The notes below the pieces were generated by a model. The model was not told the origin of the DNA, did not search any database, and saw only the letters and a list, made by a program, of their open reading frames with translations. Positions 34,458 to 42,751 of a stretch of 51,884 nucleotides of DNA are shown in pieces (the first letter of the stretch is position 1; every line of letters begins with the position of its first letter). The position numbers were made by a program, and so were the translations under genes. This DNA comes from SBBG01 sp033717875. GTDB lineage: Bacteria; Pseudomonadota; Gammaproteobacteria; Ga0077554; Ga007554. The stretch is taken from the NCBI GenBank assembly GCA_033717875.1, contig JADDKJ010000025.1, forward strand, positions 1 through 51,884, written 5' to 3'.

Positions 34458-35852
34458 CTAACGCGCGCCTCTGCCCCACAAAATCACTTCTGCCGTTTGA
34501 AACAGTATCATCAGGTCCAGAAACAGGCTGTGATTCTTCACGTAATATAAATCGTACTGTAGTTTTTCAATGGCGTCCTGCTCCGAAGAACCATACGCAT
34601 AACGGATCTGCGCCCAACCGGTGATACCGGGCTTGACGCGGTGGCGCTCGGCATAATAGGGGATGTTCTGGGACAATTGCTCAACGAATTCCGGTCGTTC
34701 GGGACGCGGACCGACGAAACTCATCCGCCCCGTCAATACACCGAACAACTGCGGCAGCTCGTCAATCCGCACCTTGCGGATGAAAGCACCGACCCGTGTC
34801 ACGCGGCTATCCTTTTTGCTGGCCCACTGTGGACCATCCTTCTCCGCGTCGACCCGCATGCTGCGAAACTTCAGCACCTCGATCAACTCCCAGTTCTGCC
34901 CTACGCGCACCTGCCGGTAGAAGACAGGCCCACGCCCGCCGCTTTCGATCAGGATAGCCAAGGCCGCGATAATCATGACCGGCCACGCCAGAGCAAGTAT
35001 CAGCAGGCTGGCGACGACATCGAAAATGCGCTTGTTGTAGTCACGCAAGGAACTGGTGAGAAACCCGTCGGAAAAGATCAGCCAGCTCGGATGCAACAAA
35101 TCCAGACGGATCAGGCCGGCCTGGCGCTCGAAAAAGGCGGGCATATCGACCACCTCGATGCCGCTCATCTTGCAGTCCAGCAATTCATGCACCGGAAAAT
35201 TCTTGCGGCGGTCCTCGACGGCCACGACGATTTCGTCGATCCGATGCCGGTTGGCGAATTCGAGCAACGGTATATCGAGACGCAGCACTTCCCCTTCGTC
35301 CACCGTCACATGCTCGCCCGGGACATGCACGTAACCGATGATCGCGAATCCCCGCCGGTCGACTTTCCGGCGCATGCGCTGGGCAATCTGTCCCGCGCGC
35401 GTGCCCGTCCCCAGCACCACTATACGCTTTTTCAAGGCTTCCTGGTCGATGACTCTGAAAAACACCAGCCGGGCGCAAATAATCCCGCCCAGCGCGATGC
35501 CGAATGACAAACCAAACGCGCCACGCCCAAGAAACAGGGAAGGAAAGATATAAAAAGCGAGGCTCATCAACCCGAAGCCCAGCAGGATACTGATACCCGT
35601 GCGCAGCAGCATGCCCGCGAAGCCATCACGCAAATTGGCCTTGTAGAGCCCTACCGCCGTCATGACGCTGATCATGACCAAAGCGAACAAAACCGCTTTC
35701 GGCCATAACGGCTCCACGTCCTCGACCGCGCCATCGTCACCGCCAAAACGCAGCCACGCGCCCAGGTAAATGGACAGCAGCAGTATTGCGGCCTCAATCG
35801 CCCCCAGCCACAAAAAGCTGTGAGGCACATAGTGTCTGAACAGTCGAAGCAT
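34458..35852 (-). CDS. XrtA/PEP-CTERM system sugar transferase (TIGR03013-like)
   Basis: 464 aa polyprenyl-phosphate sugar-1-phosphate transferase. Four N-terminal helices and a CoA-binding-like Rossmann part (VVLGTGTRAGQIAQRM) precede the bacterial sugar transferase domain: KRIFDVVASLLILAL, KFRSMRVDAEKDGPQWA, RVTRVGAFIRKVRIDELPQL and the GPRPERPEFV active-site region. It starts assembly of a lipid-linked glycan in the inner membrane. Its place directly before prsK-prsR-prsT is typical of exosortase A systems and supports the subfamily call. Confidence 0.92.
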   Translation of the reverse strand: MLRLFRHYVPHSFLWLGAIEAAILLLSIYLGAWLRFGGDDGAVEDVEPLWPKAVLFALVMISVMTAVGLYKANLRDGFAGMLLRTGISILLGFGLMSLAFYIFPSLFLGRGAFGLSFGIALGGIICARLVFFRVIDQEALKKRIVVLGTGTRAGQIAQRMRRKVDRRGFAIIGYVHVPGEHVTVDEGEVLRLDIPLLEFANRHRIDEIVVAVEDRRKNFPVHELLDCKMSGIEVVDMPAFFERQAGLIRLDLLHPSWLIFSDGFLTSSLRDYNKRIFDVVASLLILALAWPVMIIAALAILIESGGRGPVFYRQVRVGQNWELIEVLKFRSMRVDAEKDGPQWASKKDSRVTRVGAFIRKVRIDELPQLFGVLTGRMSFVGPRPERPEFVEQLSQNIPYYAERHRVKPGITGWAQIRYAYGSSEQDAIEKLQYDLYYVKNHSLFLDLMILFQTAEVILWGRGAR

Positions 35853-36185
35853 AAATACCGGAATCAGCCCCGAATCGTTTTTAATCGTGTGCTATGAGAA
35901 TAGCGAGCTCGTTCCGTCTGAATGACATGAGGATGCACATTCCCTGTGTTTTACGGCAGATTATGCTGCTCCCGCCGTTACACAACTATTACACCCGCTG
36001 GCGACGCATGTCCATAATAATTATAATGGATACATTAAAAGACCACCTGTAGGTGGAAACTTACACTGACTGTAGGACAAACCCGATCCCCCGCGATTAC
36101 TACTGCGCATAGTGACGGAACCAGCGCGCTTTGCTATCTTAGCGGACATTTGCCAAACGCGGCTTTTAGAGATCAAATCACCATC
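35853..36185. promoter_or_regulatory. divergent region between the sugar transferase and ugd
   Basis: 333 bases. On the minus strand TTGTGT-N16-TAATCT is a possible weak sigma-70 promoter for the prs-side operon. On the plus strand there is an AT-rich TTATAATGG near 36021-36029 and a CCACCT-GT-AGGTGG dyad at 36043-36056 that could be an operator. No sigma-54 motif with correct GG-N10-GC spacing and no gene were found. Confidence 0.35.
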
Positions 36186-37520
36186 ATGAAAATCACCATC
36201 TTCGGCTCGGGTTACGTTGGACTCGTCACCGGCACCTGCCTGGCGGATGTCGGCAATGATGTGCTGTGCGTCGATATCGACGAGCGCAAGATCGACATGC
36301 TCAAGCAGGGCCAGATCCCGATCTACGAGCCGGGCCTGGAGGCGCTGGTCAAAAGCAATGCCGCGGCGGGCCGACTGAATTTTACCACTGATATCGCCGC
36401 GGGTGTGGCGCATGGACTGTTCCAGTTCATCGCCGTGGGCACGCCGCCCGACGAGGACGGCTCGGCCGATCTGCAATATGTGCTGGCCGTGGCCAAGAGC
36501 ATCGGCGAACACATGCAGGATTATCGCGTCGTGGTCAACAAGTCCACCGTGCCCGTCGGCACCGCGGACAAAGTGCGCGCGGCTGTCGATAGCGCGCTGG
36601 CCGCGCGCGGCAAACAAATCGAATTCGATGTCGTCTCCAACCCCGAATTCCTCAAGGAAGGCGCGGCGATCGACGACTTCATGAAACCCGACCGCATCGT
36701 CATCGGCACCGACAACCCGCGCACCACCGAGCTGCTGCGCGCCCTCTACGCCCCCTTCAACCGCAGCCACGAACGTCTGGTAGTGATGGACATCCGCTCG
36801 GCGGAGCTGACCAAATACGCGGCCAACGCCATGCTGGCGACCAAGATCAGCTTCATGAATGAACTGGCCAACCTTGCCGAACGGCTCGGCGCGGATATCG
36901 AACAGGTCCGCATCGGTATCGGCTCGGACCCGCGTATCGGCTATCACTTCATCTATCCCGGCTGCGGCTATGGCGGCTCCTGCTTCCCCAAGGATGTGCA
37001 GGCGCTGGAACGCACCGCGCGGCAGATCGGCTACCAGGCCGATCTGCTGCGCGCCGTGGAAGCCGTGAACGACCGCCAGAAAGAAATATTGTTCGAAAAG
37101 ATCAGCAAACACTACGACGGCAAACTTCAAGGACGAACCATCGCGCTATGGGGACTGGCTTTCAAACCCAACACCGACGATATGCGCGCCGCCCCCAGCC
37201 GCACGCTCATCGAGGCACTGTGGGAGCGCGGCGTCACCGTGCGCGCCTATGACCCCGAAGCGATGCACGAAGCGCGGCGCATCTATGGTGAACGCCCCGA
37301 CCTCATCCTGTGCGACTCGCCGCAGCAGGCCCTGGAAGGCGCGGATGCCCTGACCGTGGTGACAGAGTGGAAAACTTTCCGCAGCCCGGATTTCGCCGCC
37401 ATCAAGACCACGCTCAAGCAGCCGGTGATCTTCGATGGCCGCAATCTCTACGATCCGCGCATGCTTGCCCGAGAAGGCTTCACCTATTACGCGATCGGAC
37501 GCGGCACTCAAATAATCTGA
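36186..37520 (+). CDS. ugd: UDP-glucose 6-dehydrogenase
   Basis: Oxidises UDP-glucose to UDP-glucuronate in two NAD-dependent steps; 444 aa. The Rossmann motif is GSGYVGLVTG, the catalytic Cys lies in GYGGSCFPKD, and NPEFLKEGAAI plus LWGLAFKPNTDDMRAAPS are characteristic. The start at ATG 36186 gives the motif at residue 7, as usual; the upstream 12 codons have no ribosome binding site. First gene of a plus-strand nucleotide-sugar operon with a TviB-like dehydrogenase and an epimerase. Confidence 0.96.
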   Translation: MKITIFGSGYVGLVTGTCLADVGNDVLCVDIDERKIDMLKQGQIPIYEPGLEALVKSNAAAGRLNFTTDIAAGVAHGLFQFIAVGTPPDEDGSADLQYVLAVAKSIGEHMQDYRVVVNKSTVPVGTADKVRAAVDSALAARGKQIEFDVVSNPEFLKEGAAIDDFMKPDRIVIGTDNPRTTELLRALYAPFNRSHERLVVMDIRSAELTKYAANAMLATKISFMNELANLAERLGADIEQVRIGIGSDPRIGYHFIYPGCGYGGSCFPKDVQALERTARQIGYQADLLRAVEAVNDRQKEILFEKISKHYDGKLQGRTIALWGLAFKPNTDDMRAAPSRTLIEALWERGVTVRAYDPEAMHEARRIYGERPDLILCDSPQQALEGADALTVVTEWKTFRSPDFAAIKTTLKQPVIFDGRNLYDPRMLAREGFTYYAIGRGTQII

Positions 37521-37530
37521 GGAGTTTCCC

Positions 37531-38808
37531 ATGCCTGACCTGAATCAGACAAAAATCGGCATGATCGGCCTGGGCTATGTCGGCCTGCCGCTGGCGGTGG
37601 AATTCGGCAAACAGCTTCCCACCGTGGGCCTGGACATCAATCCGGCGCGTATCGCCGAACTCAAGGCGGGCAAGGACAGCTCGCTCGAAGTCGAGCCCCG
37701 GGAACTGGCGCAGGCCACCCAGCTCAGCTTCACCACCAACCCCGACGATCTGGCCTCGTGCAACGTCTACATCGTCACCGTGCCGACGCCGGTCGATGAA
37801 CACAAACGCCCGGACCTCACCCCGCTCGTCAAGGCCAGCCAGACGCTCGGCAAGCTACTCAAAAAGGGCGATATCGCGGTCTTCGAATCGACCGTCTACC
37901 CCGGCGCCACCGAAGAAGTGTGCGTACCGATCATGGAGTCGATCTCCGGCCTCAAATACAACCAGGACTTCTTCGCCGGTTACAGCCCGGAACGCATCAA
38001 CCCCGGCGACAAGGAACACCGCGTCATCAACATTCTCAAGGTCACCTCCGGCTCCACTCCCGAAGTCGCCGATTTCGTCGACGCGCTCTACCGGCGCATC
38101 ATCACGGCGGGCACCCACAAGGCGAGCAGCATTCGCGTCGCCGAAGCGGCGAAGGTGATCGAAAACACCCAGCGCGACGTGAATATCGCGCTGATCAACG
38201 AATTGGCGCTGATCTTCAACCGTCTCGGCATCGACACGCTGGAAGTGCTTGAAGCCGCCGGCACCAAGTGGAACTTTCTGCCGTTCCGTCCCGGCCTGGT
38301 CGGTGGTCACTGCATCGGTGTCGACCCCTATTACCTGACCCATAAAGCCCAGGAGATCGGTTACCTGCCGGAAGTCATCCTCGCCGGTCGCCGCATCAAT
38401 GACGGCATGGGCCCTTATGTGGCGCAGCGCGTGGTCAAGATGATGATCCAGCGCCGCGTCCATGTCGCCAACGCCAATGTGCTGATCCTGGGCCTGACCT
38501 TCAAGGAAAATTGCCCGGATCTGCGCAACACCAAAGTCACCGACATCATCAAGGAACTGCACAGCTATCACGCCCAGGTCGATGTCTACGACCCCTGGAT
38601 CAACCCCGCCGAGGCCGAGCACGAATATGGCATCACGCCCGTCGCCACGCTCGAACCGGGCAAATACGACGCGATCATCCTCGCCGTCGCCCACCACCAA
38701 TTCCGCGAAATGGGCGCTGAAAAAATCCGCGCCCTGGGCAAGCCGCACGCCATCCTGTTCGACGTGAAATACATCCTGCCCGCCGACCAGGTGGATGGAA
38801 GACTGTAA
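37531..38808 (+). CDS. nucleotide sugar dehydrogenase, TviB/WbpA type
   Basis: 425 aa UDP-N-acetylhexosamine 6-dehydrogenase-like enzyme, similar to TviB of Vi antigen synthesis. Motifs: GLGYVGLPLAVEFG, the active-site GGHCIGVDPYYLTHKA and LGLTFKENCPDLRNTKV. The GHCIGVDPYYL pattern separates it from the neighbouring Ugd (GSCFPKD). AGGAG lies 8 bases before the ATG. With Ugd it gives the cell two different uronic acid precursors. Confidence 0.9.
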   Translation: MPDLNQTKIGMIGLGYVGLPLAVEFGKQLPTVGLDINPARIAELKAGKDSSLEVEPRELAQATQLSFTTNPDDLASCNVYIVTVPTPVDEHKRPDLTPLVKASQTLGKLLKKGDIAVFESTVYPGATEEVCVPIMESISGLKYNQDFFAGYSPERINPGDKEHRVINILKVTSGSTPEVADFVDALYRRIITAGTHKASSIRVAEAAKVIENTQRDVNIALINELALIFNRLGIDTLEVLEAAGTKWNFLPFRPGLVGGHCIGVDPYYLTHKAQEIGYLPEVILAGRRINDGMGPYVAQRVVKMMIQRRVHVANANVLILGLTFKENCPDLRNTKVTDIIKELHSYHAQVDVYDPWINPAEAEHEYGITPVATLEPGKYDAIILAVAHHQFREMGAEKIRALGKPHAILFDVKYILPADQVDGRL

Positions 38809-38825
38809 GAAAGAAAAGAACAACC

Positions 38826-39833
38826 ATGAAAATCCTGATCACAGGCACCGCCGGGTTCATCGGCAATGCGCTGGCGCAACGGCTGCTGGCGCGCGGCGAC
38901 GAGGTTATCGGCATAGACAACCTCAACGACTACTACGACGTCAATCTGAAAAAGGCGCGCCTGGCGAAGCTGACCGGCCACCCCAACTTCACCGATCTGC
39001 GCTTGAGCCTCGAAGATCGCGGCGGCATTGAAAATGCCTTCGCCCGATACCAGCCCCAGCGCGTGGTCAACCTCGCCGCCCAGGCCGGGGTGAGGTATTC
39101 GCTCACCAATCCGCACGCCTACGTGGACAGCAATCTGGTCGGCTTTCTCAACATTCTGGAAGGCTGCCGCCACCACAACGTCGAGCACCTGGTATACGCC
39201 TCCAGCAGCTCGGTCTACGGCGCCAACACCAAGATGCCGTTCTCGGTACACGACAATGTCGATCATCCGGTTAGCCTTTATGCCGCGAGCAAAAAGGCCA
39301 ACGAGCTGATGGCGCATACTTACAGCCATCTGTACCGGATGCCCACCACCGGCCTGCGTTTCTTCACCGTTTATGGCCCGTGGGGACGGCCGGATATGGC
39401 GCTGTTCAAGTTCACCCAGAACATCCTCGCCGGCAAACCGATCGACGTCTACAACTACGGCAACCACAAGCGCGACTTCACTTACGTCGACGATATCGTC
39501 GAAGGCGTGGTGCGGGTGCTCGACAAGGTGCCGGAACCCAACCCGCAGTGGACTGGCGATCAACCCGACTCCGCCACCAGCCTCGCCCCCTACCGTCTCT
39601 ACAACATCGGCAACCATCAGCCGGTGGAGCTGTTGCATTTCATCGAAGTGCTGGAGAAGGCCTTAGGCAAAAAGGCCGAGAAGAACCTGCTGCCGATGCA
39701 GCAGGGCGATGTGCTCGCCACTTACGCCGATGTGGATGATCTGATGCGCGATGTCGGCTTTGCGCCCGCCACAGCCATCGAGGAAGGGATTGCGCGGTTT
39801 GTGGCGTGGTACCGGGAGTATTACAATGCCTGA
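38826..39833 (+). CDS. UDP-glucuronate 4-epimerase-like NAD-dependent epimerase
   Basis: 335 aa extended SDR. TGTAGFIGNALAQ binds NAD; SSSSVYGANTKMPFS and YAASKKANE carry the catalytic Ser and Tyr/Lys; RFFTVYGPWGRPDMALFKF is the hallmark of UDP-glucuronate 4-epimerases (LspL/Cap1J type). It would turn UDP-GlcA from Ugd into UDP-GalA. Last gene of the operon, 17 bases after the dehydrogenase. Confidence 0.9.
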   Translation: MKILITGTAGFIGNALAQRLLARGDEVIGIDNLNDYYDVNLKKARLAKLTGHPNFTDLRLSLEDRGGIENAFARYQPQRVVNLAAQAGVRYSLTNPHAYVDSNLVGFLNILEGCRHHNVEHLVYASSSSVYGANTKMPFSVHDNVDHPVSLYAASKKANELMAHTYSHLYRMPTTGLRFFTVYGPWGRPDMALFKFTQNILAGKPIDVYNYGNHKRDFTYVDDIVEGVVRVLDKVPEPNPQWTGDQPDSATSLAPYRLYNIGNHQPVELLHFIEVLEKALGKKAEKNLLPMQQGDVLATYADVDDLMRDVGFAPATAIEEGIARFVAWYREYYNA

Positions 39834-39864
39834 GCCCCGGCAGGGGTGATGGCGATCTATTCGA

Positions 39865-40248
39865 TCACACGCCAATGAGCAAGGTCACAAACGCCACGGC
39901 ATAATCCCGCTCGTCGGCGAGGCTGAGGTGCCCTTCGCCTATGCCCAGCTCTCGACGAAGCTGTTCCGCGCGGCCGTGGTAGACGAGCGACGGCCTGCCT
40001 TTATCGTCATGAGCCACGCCGATGTGACGCAGGCTCAAGCCATCGCGGAAACCGGTGCCCATGGCCTTGGCGGCTGCCTCCTTCGCGGCGAAGCGTTTTG
40101 CGAGGAAGTGGGCGGGTTGGCCGGCGAGGCAAAATTCCTGATATTCCTCTTCGGTCAAGATGCGGCGCGCGAATTTGCTGCCGTGGCGGGCCAGAGCCTC
40201 ATCCATTCTGGCAACGCGGACGATGTCCGTGCCGATGCCGAAAATCAC
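39865..40248 (-). CDS. acpS: holo-[acyl-carrier-protein] synthase
   Basis: Moves 4'-phosphopantetheine from CoA onto ACP; 127 aa. The magnesium-binding Asp is in GIGTDIV and the Glu in RFAAKEAAAKAMG, both in place. A GTG start at 40248 overlaps the pdxJ stop (GTGA), which explains why the open frame seems much longer. Third gene of recO-pdxJ-acpS. Confidence 0.95.
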   Translation of the reverse strand: MIFGIGTDIVRVARMDEALARHGSKFARRILTEEEYQEFCLAGQPAHFLAKRFAAKEAAAKAMGTGFRDGLSLRHIGVAHDDKGRPSLVYHGRAEQLRRELGIGEGHLSLADERDYAVAFVTLLIGV

Positions 40249-40988
40249 CCGCGGCGGGCCTCGGTCATGAGGCGCTTCATTTCGCGCACGGCCTCCTGCA
40301 AGCCGGTGAACAGGGCGCGGGCGATGATGGCGTGGCCGATATTCAATTCGCGAATGGCGGCGATGGCGGCGATGGCGGCGACATTCTGGTAATTGAGACC
40401 GTGCCCGGCGTTGACCTGCAAGCCGGCCTCCAGACCATGCACCACCGCGGCACGGATGCGCTGCAATTCGCGCTCGCGGGCGGCCTTGTCTCCGGCATCC
40501 GCGTAATGGCCGGTATGGATCTCGATGGCCGGGGCGCCGGCGCGGGCGGCGGCATCGACTTGCGCAAGATCGGCATCGACGAACAGCGACACCCGGCAGC
40601 CCGCTTCGCGCAGCCTGGCGCAGGCCTCGGTGATGCGCGGCAGTTGCCCCGCCACGTCCAGCCCGCCTTCCGTGGTCAATTCTTCGCGGCGCTCGGGCAC
40701 AAGGCAACAATCCTCCGACTTGATGCGCTCGGCAATGGCGAGCATGCCCTCGGTGACGGCCATTTCCAGATTCATGCGCGTCAGCAGGATGCCTCTCAGC
40801 ACTTCGACATCGCGCTCCTGAATGTGGCGGCGATCCTCGCGCAGATGCAGCGTGATACTGTCCGCCCCCGCCTGTTCGGCCTCGATGGCGGCTTGAATTG
40901 GCTCAGGGTAGCGGGTGCCGCGCGCCTGGCGCAGCGTGGCGATATGGTCGATATTGACGCCCAGCAAAATTTCCCGGTCGTAACTCAT
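40245..40988 (-). CDS. pdxJ: pyridoxine 5'-phosphate synthase
   Basis: Forms the pyridoxine ring from 1-deoxyxylulose-5-phosphate and 3-amino-2-oxopropyl phosphate; 247 aa TIM barrel. Hallmarks: LGVNIDHIATLRQARG, HLREDRRHIQ, LVPERREELTTEGGLDV and VNAGHGLNYQNV. The ATG overlaps the recO stop by 4 bases. Confidence 0.97.
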   Translation of the reverse strand: MSYDREILLGVNIDHIATLRQARGTRYPEPIQAAIEAEQAGADSITLHLREDRRHIQERDVEVLRGILLTRMNLEMAVTEGMLAIAERIKSEDCCLVPERREELTTEGGLDVAGQLPRITEACARLREAGCRVSLFVDADLAQVDAAARAGAPAIEIHTGHYADAGDKAARERELQRIRAAVVHGLEAGLQVNAGHGLNYQNVAAIAAIAAIRELNIGHAIIARALFTGLQEAVREMKRLMTEARRG

Positions 40989-41713
40989 GCAAAACCGTCC
41001 TTCAATTCACTATATAACTCGCGGCTGCGCAACGGTCGAGGCCCAAGATGGACGGCCAACGCCTCGCGCAACAACCGCTTCGCTTCGCGCAATACCACCG
41101 CGTCGTCCAGCGCATCGCCAGCCAACGCGATCAGGCTGCGGCCCTGGAGGATGAGCGCCGCGTCGCCGCCGGTATATCGCACCGGCCCTCGTTCCAGGTC
41201 ATAGCGGTAGACACCCTCCGCCGCGATGGGAAGACCTGTCGCAACATCGCGATCCAGCACCAGCCCGTAGCCGGTCTCCTGCAACAGATGCCGCTCGAAA
41301 CCACGCAGCACGCGCTGCAAGCCGGTGTCCTGATGCGCATATTCCGCCAGAACGCGCAGCGCGGCATCATACCGGTCAAGCAGCGCCGGATGCGGATCGT
41401 GGCGCTGCAACAGGCGCAGCAGCAATTCATTGAGATAAAAACCGCTCAGCAATGCGTCCCCTTTCAACACCGGCATGATGCCATGCTCTTCGGCGGCCTC
41501 CAGAGTCAAGAGATCGCCCTTGCCTGTCCACGACATCAGCAGCGGACGAAAAGGCTGCAACAGACCACGCAAGCGCGACCTGGCCGTCCTCGCCCCGCGC
41601 GCCACCAGGCCCAGCCGGCCATGTTGCGGGGTGAACGCCTCGATCAGCAGACTGGTGTCGCGATAGGGCTTGCCGTGCAGCACATAGGCGGGTTGCAATG
41701 CCACGCGGGTCAT
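40985..41713 (-). CDS. recO: DNA repair protein RecO
   Basis: 242 aa recombination mediator that helps load RecA on SSB-coated gaps. The N-terminal OB fold (AYVLHGKPYRDTSLLIEAFT, GLVARGARTARSRLRGLLQP) and helical C-terminal part (LNELLLRLLQRHDPHPAL, LQRVLRGFERHLLQETGY) fit the family; the zinc cysteines seen in some members are absent. First gene of recO-pdxJ-acpS; era, its frequent neighbour, is not here. Confidence 0.94.
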   Translation of the reverse strand: MTRVALQPAYVLHGKPYRDTSLLIEAFTPQHGRLGLVARGARTARSRLRGLLQPFRPLLMSWTGKGDLLTLEAAEEHGIMPVLKGDALLSGFYLNELLLRLLQRHDPHPALLDRYDAALRVLAEYAHQDTGLQRVLRGFERHLLQETGYGLVLDRDVATGLPIAAEGVYRYDLERGPVRYTGGDAALILQGRSLIALAGDALDDAVVLREAKRLLREALAVHLGPRPLRSRELYSELKDGFA

Positions 41714-41808
41714 TTAATGTCTCAACACCATAAAAACCGGGAATTTCCTTTGTAATTGTAATACATCGGCACGTGCAATTCATGAATTGTTCGGGTTACT
41801 ATTAGAAA

Positions 41809-41953
41809 GCCCTGAATAATTCCATCCTGGAATTCTCAGGGCACGAAACGCAAAAATGTGATTTTTGCGTTTCTTCATTTTTCAATCACTTGCCGTGGTT
41901 GAAAAATGCCGGCACATCCGTGTGCCGCGGAACCTCTGACACATCAGAGGTTC
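41809..41953. repeat. array of five consecutive hairpins
   Basis: Between divergent recO and map, five inverted repeats stand almost end to end: 41809-41842 (GCCCTGA/TCAGGGC with inner AATTCCA/TGGAATT), 41845-41873 (GAAACGCAAAAAT/ATTTTTGCGTTTC, perfect), 41876-41908 (CATTTTTCAATCAC/GTGGTTGAAAAATG, one wobble), 41910-41927 (CGGCACA/TGTGCCG) and 41930-41953 (GAACCTCTGA/TCAGAGGTTC). Loops are 3-5 bases. No open frame or terminator T-run accompanies them all. Nature unknown. Confidence 0.9.
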
Positions 41954-41983
41954 TATGACCTTCTTTCAACCAATACCCGAACC

Positions 41984-42751
41984 ATGAGCGTCACTATCAA
42001 AACCCCCGAAGAAATCGAGAAAATGCGTGTTGCCGGGCGCCTGGCGGCGGAAGTGCTGCACATGATCACTCCCTATGTCCGGGCCGGGGTGACCACCGGG
42101 GAACTCGACCGGATCTGCCACGACTATATCGTCAACGAACAAAAGGCGATCCCCGCGCCGCTCAATTATCACGGCTTTCCCAAATCCATCTGCACCTCGG
42201 TCAACCATCAGGTATGCCATGGCATCCCCGGCGACAAGGTGTTGAAAAACGGCGACGCCGTCAATATCGACGTGACCGTTATCAAGGACAGCTATCATGG
42301 CGACACGAGCAAGATGTTCTTCGTCGGCGAACCTTCCATTGTGGCCAAGCGCGTCAGCCGCATCAGCTACGAATGCATGCGCATTGGCATCGAAATGGTC
42401 AAACCCGGAATAAGGCTGGGCGACATCGGCCACGCCATACAGCGCCACGCCGAGTCGAACGGCTGCTCGGTGGTGCGCGAGTATTGCGGCCACGGCATCG
42501 GTCGCACCTTTCACGAAGAACCGCAGGTACTGCACTATGGCACGCCGGGCACCGGCCTGGTGCTGGAGCCGGGCATGACCTTCACCATCGAACCGATGAT
42601 CAACGCCGGCAAGCGCCATGTGAAACTGCTGCCCGATGGCTGGACCGTGGTGACCAAGGACCGCAGCCTGTCGGCGCAGTGGGAGCACACCATCCTGGTA
42701 ACTCAAAGCGGCTTTGAAGTATTGACCAAGCGGCCCGAGGATGACATCTAA
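41984..42751 (+). CDS. map: methionine aminopeptidase, type I
   Basis: Removes the initiator methionine; 255 aa. The five metal ligands are in place: Asp in NIDVTVI and HGDTSKMF, His in CGHGIGR, Glu in FTIEPM and WEHTIL; CTSVNHQVCHGIP is also typical. The ATG at 41984 matches the E. coli N-terminus. The 3' end overlaps glnD by 11 bases. Confidence 0.97.
   Translation: MSVTIKTPEEIEKMRVAGRLAAEVLHMITPYVRAGVTTGELDRICHDYIVNEQKAIPAPLNYHGFPKSICTSVNHQVCHGIPGDKVLKNGDAVNIDVTVIKDSYHGDTSKMFFVGEPSIVAKRVSRISYECMRIGIEMVKPGIRLGDIGHAIQRHAESNGCSVVREYCGHGIGRTFHEEPQVLHYGTPGTGLVLEPGMTFTIEPMINAGKRHVKLLPDGWTVVTKDRSLSAQWEHTILVTQSGFEVLTKRPEDDI

Noticed and set aside
40249..40710. N-terminal extension of AcpS to 281 aa
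   Set aside because: The extension lies in another frame of pdxJ and is arginine-rich nonsense; the GTG at 40248 overlapping the pdxJ stop gives the correct family length.
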